Source of the DNA: JAZDEY01 sp043808325 [NCBI: Candidatus Eiseniibacteriota bacterium]
GTDB taxonomy: Bacteria > Arandabacterota > Arandabacteria > Arandabacterales
Assembly (NCBI GenBank): GCA_043808325.1
Contig: JAZDEY010000044.1
Location: forward strand, 62,001-126,000
DNA length: 64,000 nt
Reading direction: 5' to 3'
Below the pieces are notes generated by a model that ran no database searches, was not told where the DNA came from, and saw nothing but the letters and a program-made list of their open reading frames with translations. The position numbers were made by a program, and so were the translations under genes. Shown piece by piece: positions 8,671-18,619 of the stretch (position 1 is its first letter; the number at the start of each line of letters is the position of its first letter).

Positions 8671-11600
8671 GATCGAATATCGCTGGCATTCTGGTCGGTG
8701 TGATGATTCTGAGTGCTCCCCTCGGTCTGGCTCTGGCATCTGCCAGGATTGAAAACCAGAGCGGGCAAAATCTTACTTTGAGGTTCGATATCACGGACCT
8801 TAAGGAGATCAAGGACGAGAAGGGGCGGTGGGCCGGGGTCAGGATCCCGGGCTTCCTGCCGGCAATGGACGAAAGTCTTGGCCTATATGTCCCCGCTACC
8901 TCTTATCTGGTTGCGATTCCAATCGGCTCCGACGTGGATTGCCGGGTATTCGACCCCACCTACTATGAAATCGAGGTTTACGACTTGAGCACTCCAGGAA
9001 TCAAGCCTGCTCTGCTCAGGGATTTACCTAGGGCGGTGGCGGAAGTGACGGCCAGGGGCTACATTGGGAATCAGTGTGTGGCGTCGGTGAGAATCTCTCC
9101 CCTGGTGCTTGACCGGGCTACCGGGAGGTTGCGGGTGTATACTGGCTTCGGTGTAAGCTTCGACTTCGGGAATGCTCCGGATGGCGCGACCGAGGCTGTG
9201 GGGTTAGGGGCCGGCGACGCCGGGTCCTTTGAAGAGACCTATAAGGCTGCCCTGATAAACTATGAGCAAGGCAAGAAGTGGCGCCGGAAGGGGGCGGCAA
9301 GCCTGAGCGCCGGCGACTATTTCAATTCCTCGGCGGTGTGGATTAAGATCAAGACAGAATCGACCGGAGTCTATTGCCTGACGGGAAGGGACCTGGAAGC
9401 GATCGGGGCCGAGATCGGCTCGATAGCCCCCCAGACGCTTCGGCTTTATACCGGCGGAGGCTTGCCTCTCGGGGAGAGCCTGGCGGAGTCCAATCCCTCG
9501 TGGATGCGGCAGGTCGCTATAAAAGTGAGAGATGGCGGTGATGGGAAGTTCGGCAGCGGTGACAGCCTTCTCTTCTATGGGCTGGGTATCAGTGACTGGG
9601 CGAACTTCTACGATGCTCGCCTGCCGATTGAGGCCTACACCAAGAGCTTCTACTCGGACTTCAATTACTACTGGTTGACCTGGGGAGGCAGCTTTCAGGA
9701 GCCGCCGGAGCGGATGGCCAAAGTGAATCTTCCTTCGTGTGAAGGATGTTCCACCTACCGTCCGACCTCTTTTCTCGAACGGGTACATGCCGAACAGAAC
9801 AATCTCAATGACTTTATCGTTCAGGCCGAGGATGGTTGGTATTGGCGGCCACTAAGAGCGGGAGACGCGGTCGCCATCCTGGCCAACACATTCTCCCCGG
9901 ACATTTTAAGACCAGCTCATGTCAAAGTGAGGGTGGCCGACTGGCACAGGTCTGAAGAATGCGGCGTGGCTTTCTTCTATGCTATTCTTCGTGTCAACGG
10001 TGCAACCGTCGCGGATTCCATCTGGGAGCCTGGGCCGAACCTGGCCAAGGACCTCCAGGCAACCGTCACACTGGTGAATTCCAGTGTGCAGCGCATCGAC
10101 ATCTCTATGCCCGCGAGCCTTCCTCCCGACACTGCATACGCCGGCAAGGGGGTCTGTGACAGGCTTTACCTGGCGTGGTACGAGCTCCGGTATTGGAGCA
10201 GATTCACGGCGCGAGGCAACGCCCTGTTTTTCCTTTCACCGGACACCACCGCAACCACGCGCTATGAGATCGGTGGTTTCACGGTGCCCTCGGTCTACGT
10301 GTTTGACGTCACCGATCAGTTCAAGACCCGGGAGCTCAGGGGAGCCCAGGTGTCTGGGGGACCTGCCTTCACTGTGGCGATCGAGGATACCACCCGAGAG
10401 GATGTCCTCAGACGTTATGCCGTGGTCGCCCAGGCAGCTCTCCTCAAGCCTCGCGAGATCAGCCGGCCCGCGATCAGCAACATCCGCGGGAGGACCGCTG
10501 CCGAGTATTGTGTGATAACCCATCAAGACTTGCTGGAGCCGGCCACGACCATTTCCGACTTCCACGATGGAGAAGTTGTCACAACGGACGAGATATATAA
10601 CGAATTCGGCTGGGGGGTTCCGGATGCAACCGCCATACGTGATTTCCTGCGCTGGCGATTTGCTCAAAGGGGGCAGCAGCTTTTCAGGGTTCTGCTTTTC
10701 GGGGATGCATCATGGGATGTCAAAAACTACAAGAATGCCCCGTTCCCCAACTACGTGCCGGCATATGAGAGAAGATACTTGCCGCCGACGAGCAATCCCT
10801 ACACTACCGACGACTGGTTTGCCTACCTCGAGCCGGATGTCGGGGACAGCACGGCCTATTGGCCCACGATTCCGATAGCGAGGATCCCCGCCTCGTCTCC
10901 CGAGGAAGGGGCCCTGATAGTATCGAAGATCTTGGAATATATAACCAATCCCGAGCTCGGGCCTTGGCAGAACCGGGTCATGATTGTGGCCGATGACGAT
11001 CGGATAGGCACATCCTGCGGCAGTTTCGACAACAATCTGCACACCCAGTACGCGGAGGCCCTGAGCAACCAGTACTTCCCGCAGGTCTTCGACCATGTGA
11101 AGATCTACCTGACGGAGTATCCCCTCGAATCGACGGGGCTCAAGCCAGCGGCCCGGGCTGCCTTTATAAAGAATCTCAACGAAGGTGTCCTGATTACCAA
11201 CTACACCGGCCACGGAGATCAGTTGCGGCTTGCCCAGGAGGAGGTTTTCAATCCTGCATCGGTCGGGCTTGTCCATACGGGCAGGAAACAGACCTTCTTT
11301 ATTGCCGCCAGCTGCAACGTCAGCCGGTTCGACGAAGCTGCCAGCTCTTCGATGGCGGAGGAGTTGCTGAGGAAACCCGATGGCGGCACCATAGGGTCGC
11401 TCGCTTCTACCCATCTCGCCATGCCGCAGCCCAATCAGCTGATCAACGCAAACTTCATTGGGGCGATCTTCGGTCCCGAGGCTAAGAAGTATCCTGTGAT
11501 CCCGATCGCGGATGCCGCCATGATTGCCAAAGCCAAGACCGTCGCATTCAGCCGTTACTATTACGCCAACGATGAGATGTATGTCCTCCTGGGGGATCCG

Positions 11601-12650
11601 GCGCTCAGGCTGACTCCCCCTGTGCTTGACGTCACGGTCACTGCGGCCCAGAGCGATACCTTGCGCCGGAAGGAGATCCACCAGTTCTCGTGCCTCGTGG
11701 AGAACAGCTCTCTCCAGGCGGCCCGCTTCGCAGGCACGGCCGATATCACAATCAGAGAGGCTTTCGATACTACCGGCTATGTGACCTGCACAGGTTCTTT
11801 CCTGGATTACGACATCCCGGGAAACCCGGTCTATAGAGGTAAGGGCTCGGCGGCGAACACGGCTCTCACGTTCCAGGCGTTTGTACCCGCGGATGCGCGA
11901 GAGGGCCGGCGAGGCCAGGTCAGGTGTTTCGTGACCGACGGCGAGACCTCCGGTTCGGGGCTCCTTGACGATCTGGTGATCCGCGGGGAGAGTATATCGG
12001 GGGACAACGTGGGACCTGAGATCAGCCTGCTCGGTGACGGCGGAAGTCTTGAATCGGGCGACAGCGTGCGGGTGGGCGATAGGCTTCGCCTGAGCCTGGT
12101 TGATGACAGCGGCGTTGCCGTCAAGGCCAAGTCCGAGTTTATTCCTGCGGTCACAATATCGGTGGACGACGGCGGGAAGCAGGACATCACCGACAGCGTA
12201 TACGCTGCGGCCGGGGATTTTACGAGATCGGAGGCTTGGTTCGTGGTCCCACCGCTCAGTGTCGACCTCCACAAGTTCACGATTGCTGCTTTCGACAATG
12301 TGAACAACCTCTCGATTCGTGAATACACCTTGTTGGTAGGGTCCAAGGGCGGGCAGGCGAACAATCTCGTTTATGCCTATCCCAATCCTGCGAACGGATC
12401 CTGCTATATCGTCTGTGAGTATGAGCGGCAGGTCGCTGTCGATATTGCGATACATACCATCTCGGGAAGGAAGATATGGGAGAAATCCTCGTTGGAAGCG
12501 AGAGCATATCATCAGATTTTCTGGGATGGAACCGATATAGAAAGTGATAAGGTCGCCAACGGGGCTTACCTCGTTAAGGTGGAGGCAAGGGACCCGCTTG
12601 ATCCAGGCTTCAAGGCGACCAAGACCATCGTGGTTGCTCTAATCAGATGA
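8667..12650 (+). CDS. Gingipain-type C25 cysteine peptidase, PorU-like, with FlgD-like C-terminus
   Basis: A 1,327-residue secreted protein. The TTG start has a perfect AGGAGG six bases upstream and is followed by a signal peptide (to about residue 25). An N-terminal region of beta-rich prodomain type precedes the peptidase C25 domain at roughly residues 620-990. The catalytic pair is visible as H849 (in NYTGHG) and C883 (in AASCNVSRFD). The end (about residues 1230-1327) is an FlgD/T9SS-type sorting-like Ig domain with YPNPANG. In Bacteroidota, PorU is the C25 enzyme that cleaves sorting domains off type IX cargo, working with PorV. A PorV-like gene follows directly here, supporting that role. 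It could instead be a secreted cargo protease. Confidence 0.85.
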   Translation: MRSNIAGILVGVMILSAPLGLALASARIENQSGQNLTLRFDITDLKEIKDEKGRWAGVRIPGFLPAMDESLGLYVPATSYLVAIPIGSDVDCRVFDPTYYEIEVYDLSTPGIKPALLRDLPRAVAEVTARGYIGNQCVASVRISPLVLDRATGRLRVYTGFGVSFDFGNAPDGATEAVGLGAGDAGSFEETYKAALINYEQGKKWRRKGAASLSAGDYFNSSAVWIKIKTESTGVYCLTGRDLEAIGAEIGSIAPQTLRLYTGGGLPLGESLAESNPSWMRQVAIKVRDGGDGKFGSGDSLLFYGLGISDWANFYDARLPIEAYTKSFYSDFNYYWLTWGGSFQEPPERMAKVNLPSCEGCSTYRPTSFLERVHAEQNNLNDFIVQAEDGWYWRPLRAGDAVAILANTFSPDILRPAHVKVRVADWHRSEECGVAFFYAILRVNGATVADSIWEPGPNLAKDLQATVTLVNSSVQRIDISMPASLPPDTAYAGKGVCDRLYLAWYELRYWSRFTARGNALFFLSPDTTATTRYEIGGFTVPSVYVFDVTDQFKTRELRGAQVSGGPAFTVAIEDTTREDVLRRYAVVAQAALLKPREISRPAISNIRGRTAAEYCVITHQDLLEPATTISDFHDGEVVTTDEIYNEFGWGVPDATAIRDFLRWRFAQRGQQLFRVLLFGDASWDVKNYKNAPFPNYVPAYERRYLPPTSNPYTTDDWFAYLEPDVGDSTAYWPTIPIARIPASSPEEGALIVSKILEYITNPELGPWQNRVMIVADDDRIGTSCGSFDNNLHTQYAEALSNQYFPQVFDHVKIYLTEYPLESTGLKPAARAAFIKNLNEGVLITNYTGHGDQLRLAQEEVFNPASVGLVHTGRKQTFFIAASCNVSRFDEAASSSMAEELLRKPDGGTIGSLASTHLAMPQPNQLINANFIGAIFGPEAKKYPVIPIADAAMIAKAKTVAFSRYYYANDEMYVLLGDPALRLTPPVLDVTVTAAQSDTLRRKEIHQFSCLVENSSLQAARFAGTADITIREAFDTTGYVTCTGSFLDYDIPGNPVYRGKGSAANTALTFQAFVPADAREGRRGQVRCFVTDGETSGSGLLDDLVIRGESISGDNVGPEISLLGDGGSLESGDSVRVGDRLRLSLVDDSGVAVKAKSEFIPAVTISVDDGGKQDITDSVYAAAGDFTRSEAWFVVPPLSVDLHKFTIAAFDNVNNLSIREYTLLVGSKGGQANNLVYAYPNPANGSCYIVCEYERQVAVDIAIHTISGRKIWEKSSLEARAYHQIFWDGTDIESDKVANGAYLVKVEARDPLDPGFKATKTIVVALIR

Positions 12651-12664
12651 GGGAGGGTCGAGAC

Positions 12665-13669
12665 ATGGTTCGCAGGGTGGTGGGTCTGGCCGTGTTGATT
12701 GGGCTTGGCTTGTGCTCGCAGGCGATGGCCGTAGGCGAAGCGGCTGCACCTTCACTGATCATATCGCCGTCGGCGAGAGCATGGGGCCTGGGGCAGTCCT
12801 TCGTGGCCGTGGCCGATGATGCGACTGCGATGTACTGGAATCCCGCCGGACTTGGATTCCTGGAAGGCAGCCATCTCTCGCTCACCCACAGCCAGCTGAT
12901 ACCTATGCTTGCCGATGACGTCTACTTCGAGACTTTCGATATGGCTCACAGTGTCTCCGACATCGGTACCTTAGGGTTGAGCATAATCTATCTCACCTAC
13001 GGCAAGTGGTGGGAGACCACGGCGGGGGGCCAGGAGGTCGCGGAGCACACCAGCTATGAGTTTGCCTTCGGCGGTTACTACGCCCTCAGATTGACCGACA
13101 CGGCGTCTCTGGGAGTAGGCCTCAAGGTGTGCCACGTGTTTCTCTCGCCTGCGGTCGAAGCCACAGGTTTCAAGGAGGGTGCGGGAACCAGTTTCGCGGC
13201 GGACTTCGGCATTCTGGCCAGACCGACCCCGCGCATCTCATTCGGGATTGCCCTTCAGAACCTGGGTCCCGACATGAGCTTCATCCAGAAAGAGGACTCC
13301 GCCCCGTTGCCGAGGACCCTGAGGGGAGGGATCGCTTTCAAGCCTTTTGTCGGCGAGGAGTACTCAACCCTGGTCTCGCTGGAGGCGACCAAGGCGCTGA
13401 TCGGGCTCAACGAGATCTTCAGCAAGGGCCATTTCAGCGAAGTCAGGCGCGATGCTACCTTGAACGGTGGTGTCGAACTGACCTTCGCGAATTTCGTTTC
13501 GCCGCGGACGGGATACATCTACGACCCTGACGGCAAGATCAAAGGCTTCACCTTCGGCTTCGGGGTCAGAGTGCCGGTGGGCCGCGGCCTCAACTTCAAC
13601 TACGCGAGCGTTCCCAAGGCCGAAGACCTCGGCAGGGAAAACAAGTTCTCTCTGGACTATAACCTCTAG
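12665..13669 (+). CDS. PorV/PorQ-family outer-membrane barrel protein
   Basis: 334 residues with a signal peptide ending near AMA. The mature N-terminus has the family signature (SARAWGLGQ, then DDATAMYWNPAGL) found in PorV/LptO and related 14-strand barrels of the FadL superfamily. Alternating strands run to a C-terminal barrel strand. In type IX secretion PorV shuttles cargo from the translocon to the PorU attachment complex. The PorU-like C25 gene overlaps just upstream. A start at 12647 is possible, but the ATG at 12665 has GGAGGG eight bases before it. Confidence 0.85.
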   Translation: MVRRVVGLAVLIGLGLCSQAMAVGEAAAPSLIISPSARAWGLGQSFVAVADDATAMYWNPAGLGFLEGSHLSLTHSQLIPMLADDVYFETFDMAHSVSDIGTLGLSIIYLTYGKWWETTAGGQEVAEHTSYEFAFGGYYALRLTDTASLGVGLKVCHVFLSPAVEATGFKEGAGTSFAADFGILARPTPRISFGIALQNLGPDMSFIQKEDSAPLPRTLRGGIAFKPFVGEEYSTLVSLEATKALIGLNEIFSKGHFSEVRRDATLNGGVELTFANFVSPRTGYIYDPDGKIKGFTFGFGVRVPVGRGLNFNYASVPKAEDLGRENKFSLDYNL

Positions 13670-13691
13670 GGTGAAGAAGGGAGAGGGATTG

Positions 13692-16600
13692 GTGCGGTGT
13701 AGGTGCCTGCTCCGCGTTGCACTTTTCGGGATCCTCCTTGCGGCCTGCATGCCCGGGTATGCAGGCATCCTGAGGATCGAGAAGCCTTTGCCCGATTCCG
13801 GCCTGACCGGGATCGCCGATGTCAGAGCCGAGAAGTGGCTCAAGGCGCCTGTAAGAGACCTGCCCTCGAAGCGACATCTCTTGCGGCGGACGGAGAAGAA
13901 GTTCCCCCAGGTGTCGGGCCGGCGCGGCCAGGATGTGCTCCGGCTATGTGCGATCAGGGTCGAGTTCGAGAGTGTGCCCGATCCCGCCAAGATTTCGGGC
14001 AACGGCGGACGGTTCGATCTCAGCGACCGGCGCAGCACCATTTTCATCGATCCCCCACCCCACAATCGGAAGTATTTCTCGAAGCACATGGAGGCGCTTG
14101 CCAACTATTTCCGCGCGATGTCCTACGGCAAGCTGGAGATCCAGTGGGAGGTGTTCCCGCTGGCCACCGACGGCGCCTACCGGGTTCCGGGGGTCGAGAA
14201 GTATAACCCTGAAGGCGTTGTAGGATCATGGTCCTGGGATAATCTGGAGCTCTTCTTCCGGGACGCGATCACCGCGGCTGACCAGGACCCCGATCTTCGA
14301 TTCAGCGATTTTGATGCCTTCCTGATCTTCCATGCGGGCTCCGACTGGCAGAATGACCTGCGCGGGGACAGCCCCTACGACATTCCCTCGTTCTTCATCT
14401 CGCTTGCCGAAAGCATTGCGGTCGATGACAGCACCTTCTTCGTTTTCGATGGAAGCGTGGTTCCCGAGACCGGTTCTCAGGACGGCTATCTTAACGGGAT
14501 AAACGGCGTGGTGGCCCACGAGACCGGCCACCAGGTTGGCTTGCCCGATCTCTACGATACTCAGACCGGCATAAGCGCGGTTGGCTACTGGGATCTGATG
14601 GACTTTGGGTCGGGCGTAGGGGTCGTGCTCGAGGACCCGAGCACCAGCGATGCCTATTACGTCACGGGAATCCTCCCGGGATCGATTTCAGCCTGGAGCA
14701 AGTCCGTACTGGGCTGGGTGGTGCCCGATACGCTCACGGATCAGGCAAGCTTCACGCTCAGGGCCACCGAGCTTCAGGGTGAAAGCCCGAACCGGGAAGC
14801 CGTTATGATTCCGATCAACTCGTACGAGTACTTCATTATCGAGAACCGGCAGAGCGACCTTGATGGTGATTCCACGGGCATAATCCTTTCCGATCCCAGC
14901 CCGGATTCCACCGGTGTAATCATGGGCCCGGTGGACGCGGACCGCCAATTCAATTATGAATATGACTGGCCGCTTCCCGGAAGCGGACTCCTGGTCTGGC
15001 GCATAGATGATGTGATGGTAAGGCTTCTGTCTCCCTACGACGCCGTCAACGCTTTTCCCCAGCGACGGGGTGTGAGGCTCCTCGAAGCCGACGGGATTCC
15101 GGATCTTGGAGATTACAACTCGTTCTATTTTCTAGGGAGCCCCTATGACCCGTTCTTCAGGGGCAACAACGACCTGCTTGCCGACGACACCTATCCCAAC
15201 TCGAGAAGCGGTAGCGGCTGTTATTCCCACATCGTGGTTGACGGCATAAGTGAATCATCGATCGCGATGGATCTGCGGGTGAAATACGACTGGCGCAAGC
15301 GGGGCTTTCCCCTGGCGCTCGGTGATTCACTTCGCTTCGGCGTGCCCTCGCTCCTTGTCGGCGACACTGATAATGACTCGCGCGACGAAGTGGAGGCCGC
15401 GCTTAAGCGCGCAGCGTGGAAGGATTCCGTACGGATTGTGGATGGGGACACCGTCGACGTGCAATACGTGGAGTACTCGTATGCCCAGGTCTATGCTTTC
15501 GACTACAGTGCGGGTGGTGGGCTTGGTCTGGTTCCGGGCTGGCCGCGGCGGCTCCACGGATCGAATCCCACGGAGCTTACCGGCGCCGATCTGGATGGGG
15601 ACGGCCGGCTGGAGACCCTGGTCGCCGATGAGACCGGGAGGGTTTACGCCTTTCGCGGCGACGGCTCGGCGTTCTATCCTTGGTCAGATTCCCTGGCGGC
15701 GTTCCTTGTTCGCGAACGCATCAATGGTAGCCCTGTGGCATTTCGTGTGCCCGGCGAGCAACGTGACCGAGTGGCATTAGGGACGGATGATGGGATTGTC
15801 TTCTTTGGTGAATCGGGCCAAGTTGTCGACCAATCACCTGCTGCCGCATCGGATGGATCGATGGTCCCTGCGAGTCAGCCGGTCGTGGCCGATCTCTTTG
15901 ATTTCGAACAGGGCCTCGAGACGGTTTATTATACGGTAGGCGCAATCATTGTGGAGGGCTATGGCGGCGATCTTCACCACTGGCCCGTGGCCTGTTCCGC
16001 CGAACCGGATCAGGTCTTCCTCGCCGTGGCGGACCTCGATCGCAAGGACGATGCGGCATTTGAGGTTCTCCTGGTATCCCGAGATGGCTGGGTGTGGGTG
16101 TTCGATTCCGCGGGACAGGAGTTGCCCGGCTGGGGCAAACAGGTTTGCGATCAATTGGTCGGTCCACCGGCCTTTGCTGACGTCAATACGGACGGCTATC
16201 TGGAAGTGATTCTGACCGATAGGAACTTCGAAACCAGAGTCTTTACCTGGAATGGCAGCCACCTCGCCGGGTGGCCCGAGAAGTGGTTTGGGTGCTCGCT
16301 ACCGGCCTGGGACGGGGGCTTCTTCACCGCCGATACCACCATCGCAGTACCCTCGCCGGTGGTTGCCGACTTCGGCTGCGGTGGGCAACTCGGTATCTTC
16401 CAGGGCTCGCTCTTTGAATGTATAGTAGGGTGGGGCCCGGATGGGGCGGGGCTTGAAGGATTCCCCGTGACGCTCGGCGGCGGCTGCTCGTCAGTCGCGA
16501 TCGGGGACATCGACGGTGACAGTAGGATGGATCTGGTTGCAGGCAGTGGCGACGGTCACCTCTATGGGTTCTCCAATCCGGGATGCAGCGGAGCGGATTT

Positions 16601-16970
16601 CAGGGCGCCCTGGCGGACGGCATACTTCGGCGTGGAGAGAAACTGCGTCTACCCGATGGAGCTCTTGCCTCCGGTTCCCGAACCTGGGACGAGACTGCTG
16701 GTCGAGGGCTCCTTCCATGCTTTCCCCAATCCGGTCACTTCAGGAGCTGTCACCTTTGCATTTGAGAGCGACACGGGCGGCGATGCCAGCGTGGAGATCT
16801 TCGATTTGACCGGGGCCACCGTGAGCTCGGCCCGTTTCTTCGGCTCGGGGAAAGTGGAGAAAACGATCGATTTAGCCGATCTCGGCAACGGACTCTATGT
16901 GTGCAGGCTCGATCTTGCCGGCGGCGGCAAGAAGGCGAGTGAGTTTTTCAAGTTGGCGATAAAGCGGTAG
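13692..16970 (+). CDS. M6-family metalloprotease with repeat region and T9SS-type sorting domain
   Basis: About 1,092 residues, secreted (signal peptide with AACMPGYAG near its end). The M6 (immune inhibitor A-like) peptidase domain contains the zinc site HETGH (H276, E277, H280), followed by GYWDLMDFGSG. The middle (about 550-1000) carries VCBS/FG-GAP-like segments rich in DxDxDG (for example DLDGDGR and DIDGDSR), which suggest a calcium-bound propeller. The last 80 residues begin FHAFPNPV and end in a short basic tail, the layout of a type IX sorting (type A) domain. It is a likely cargo of the PorU/PorV-like pair just upstream. A GTG at 13671 is an alternative start. Confidence 0.85.
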   Translation: MRCRCLLRVALFGILLAACMPGYAGILRIEKPLPDSGLTGIADVRAEKWLKAPVRDLPSKRHLLRRTEKKFPQVSGRRGQDVLRLCAIRVEFESVPDPAKISGNGGRFDLSDRRSTIFIDPPPHNRKYFSKHMEALANYFRAMSYGKLEIQWEVFPLATDGAYRVPGVEKYNPEGVVGSWSWDNLELFFRDAITAADQDPDLRFSDFDAFLIFHAGSDWQNDLRGDSPYDIPSFFISLAESIAVDDSTFFVFDGSVVPETGSQDGYLNGINGVVAHETGHQVGLPDLYDTQTGISAVGYWDLMDFGSGVGVVLEDPSTSDAYYVTGILPGSISAWSKSVLGWVVPDTLTDQASFTLRATELQGESPNREAVMIPINSYEYFIIENRQSDLDGDSTGIILSDPSPDSTGVIMGPVDADRQFNYEYDWPLPGSGLLVWRIDDVMVRLLSPYDAVNAFPQRRGVRLLEADGIPDLGDYNSFYFLGSPYDPFFRGNNDLLADDTYPNSRSGSGCYSHIVVDGISESSIAMDLRVKYDWRKRGFPLALGDSLRFGVPSLLVGDTDNDSRDEVEAALKRAAWKDSVRIVDGDTVDVQYVEYSYAQVYAFDYSAGGGLGLVPGWPRRLHGSNPTELTGADLDGDGRLETLVADETGRVYAFRGDGSAFYPWSDSLAAFLVRERINGSPVAFRVPGEQRDRVALGTDDGIVFFGESGQVVDQSPAAASDGSMVPASQPVVADLFDFEQGLETVYYTVGAIIVEGYGGDLHHWPVACSAEPDQVFLAVADLDRKDDAAFEVLLVSRDGWVWVFDSAGQELPGWGKQVCDQLVGPPAFADVNTDGYLEVILTDRNFETRVFTWNGSHLAGWPEKWFGCSLPAWDGGFFTADTTIAVPSPVVADFGCGGQLGIFQGSLFECIVGWGPDGAGLEGFPVTLGGGCSSVAIGDIDGDSRMDLVAGSGDGHLYGFSNPGCSGADFRAPWRTAYFGVERNCVYPMELLPPVPEPGTRLLVEGSFHAFPNPVTSGAVTFAFESDTGGDASVEIFDLTGATVSSARFFGSGKVEKTIDLADLGNGLYVCRLDLAGGGKKASEFFKLAIKR

Positions 16971-16981
16971 GAGGCAGCACC

Positions 16982-17902
16982 ATGCCAAGATGGGTGCACA
17001 TCCTGACAATAGCATGCTGGCTCACGGGTTTGGCTGCCGCAGGGGTATCGTCCGGGCCGGCCCGCAGCGATTTCAATCTCAGGGCCGGGATCCTCATAAA
17101 TGGGATTGACGCTAAGGACGAAGGCGACCGGCCGGTCACAGTGGGCAGTGGCGGTGCCGGCCGGGAGAAATCGGTGGTCAGAGGGATGCTGCTTTCAGCA
17201 CTGCTTCCCGGGCTGGGCGAGATCTATGCCGACGGTACACGCGGTCATGTCTCGGGAGCCGTGATGGCTGCGACAGACGTTTTTTCCGTCTGGCAGTACT
17301 TCACCAACAACGGCAAAGGGGATGACTGGAAGCAGGACTATCAGCGGTTTGCCCGAGCGCACTATGATAGGGATAGCCTCGGAGCATATATCAGGGGTAC
17401 CATCGCCGTATACAGCGGAACCGAAGCGCTGGGCCGGTGCCGGCCCGGACCCACCTACGATCCAGTTGCATGTAGCGTGCAGGTCGATGAGATCTTTCCG
17501 CTTTCCAAAACGAACGACGACGACTTCTATCTACAGATAGGGACCGAGGACAGGTACATCTTCGGGTGGGATGACTGGAATACCGAGGGAATCGAGAACC
17601 CGGAGGTCAAGTGGACCGGCTGGAATCCGGGCGACCCCATCCCCGTGGATTTCCAGTCGAGGTCGGCGCGCAGGGTGGAATATCAGGGCATGAGAGACCA
17701 CGCGGACGATTTCTACAGCAAGGCTGATCGTTATGCGTGGGTGATGGTGATTGGACGCGTGATAAGCATCGTGGACACGGCGATCCTGGTGAAGCTCCGA
17801 AACCGCGATCTGGCGGGTGTGGGCACCAACCCGCGCTTGAGTCTTAAGGTTGATCTCCTGGGCAGACCCGATTTCAGAATGGCGATCAAGGTGAGGTTCT
17901 AA
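16982..17902 (+). CDS. DUF5683-like membrane-associated protein, copy 1
   Basis: 306 residues, ATG after a strong AGGAGG. A signal-like hydrophobic N-terminus is followed by a hydrophobic segment with the motif SALLPGLGEIY, typical of DUF5683-type proteins found in Bacteroidota-related genomes. A second hydrophobic stretch and a long soluble region follow. The C-terminal VMVIGRVISIVDTAILVK stretch matches a similar stretch in the next gene. Function is unknown. The tight spacing (11 bases before, 3 after) shows it belongs to the surface-protein operon. Confidence 0.6.
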   Translation: MPRWVHILTIACWLTGLAAAGVSSGPARSDFNLRAGILINGIDAKDEGDRPVTVGSGGAGREKSVVRGMLLSALLPGLGEIYADGTRGHVSGAVMAATDVFSVWQYFTNNGKGDDWKQDYQRFARAHYDRDSLGAYIRGTIAVYSGTEALGRCRPGPTYDPVACSVQVDEIFPLSKTNDDDFYLQIGTEDRYIFGWDDWNTEGIENPEVKWTGWNPGDPIPVDFQSRSARRVEYQGMRDHADDFYSKADRYAWVMVIGRVISIVDTAILVKLRNRDLAGVGTNPRLSLKVDLLGRPDFRMAIKVRF

Positions 17903-17905
17903 CAT

Positions 17906-18592
17906 ATGCGATTTGCTGTGAGGGTCACGATAATCGTGCTTGTCTCGTTGGCTTCCGCGATACCGGGTTGGGGTGCAGCGCCGGGCAGGGACAAGTCCTT
18001 GAGAAAGGCCCTGCTCCTGTCGATGGTGGTCCCCGGGGCAGGGGAGGCGTACCTGGGATACACCGGTCGCGCGAAAGCGATGTTCGTCTCCGAGGCCGGT
18101 GTCTGGACAGGTCTTGCTTTGTTCCGAGTTCAGGGCAGAATGAGAGAAGACAGCTACAAAGAGATGGCCCACCTCTTTGCAGGGGCTCCCTCCGAAGCTG
18201 ATGACTATTACTACAAGGCGATCGCCTACTATCTCTCCAGTGAGGAATACAACGTCGACGTGTTGAGGGATGCCCGCCTGAGGTATCCGGACGATCGGGA
18301 GGCGCAGCTCGCCTATTTCGAGCAAGGAAGCTATTTCGGAGACAGGGCCTGGGAGTGGGACAGCCTTGAAAAGATGGAGGCCTATGATCGCGCGCGCACT
18401 TTGAGCCGCGAGAGCTACAGGAGGGCCACGCTTACCACAGGCTTTGCAGTTCTCAACAGAATGATCAGCATGATTGATGTTTATCTATCCTTTAAGTTGG
18501 GGCGGGAGGCCGTAGGGCAGTCAGGGCTTGGCTTGAGGGTAGAGGCAGCGCCTGATTACGGCTTTAGACTTTACCTTGGAGCGCCATTCTAG
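17906..18592 (+). CDS. DUF5683-like membrane-associated protein, copy 2
   Basis: 228 residues. It has the same layout as the preceding gene: N-terminal signal, then LLLSMVVPGAGEAYLGY corresponding to the PGLGEIY motif, a charged middle with many Tyr and Asp, and a C-terminal RMISMIDVYLSFKLG matching RVISIVDTAILVKLR. The two are probably tandem duplicates that have diverged. It starts 3 bases after its neighbour, so it is in the same transcript. The role is unknown. Confidence 0.6.
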   Translation: MRFAVRVTIIVLVSLASAIPGWGAAPGRDKSLRKALLLSMVVPGAGEAYLGYTGRAKAMFVSEAGVWTGLALFRVQGRMREDSYKEMAHLFAGAPSEADDYYYKAIAYYLSSEEYNVDVLRDARLRYPDDREAQLAYFEQGSYFGDRAWEWDSLEKMEAYDRARTLSRESYRRATLTTGFAVLNRMISMIDVYLSFKLGREAVGQSGLGLRVEAAPDYGFRLYLGAPF

Positions 18593-18619
18593 GCCACCGC
18601 TCAGAGAGCGGCTTCACAC

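Noticed and set aside
10710-12512. 600-codon open frame on the - strand inside the C25 peptidase gene
   Set aside because: Antisense to the catalytic and C-terminal domains of a well-supported gene; no ribosome site and no recognisable motif.
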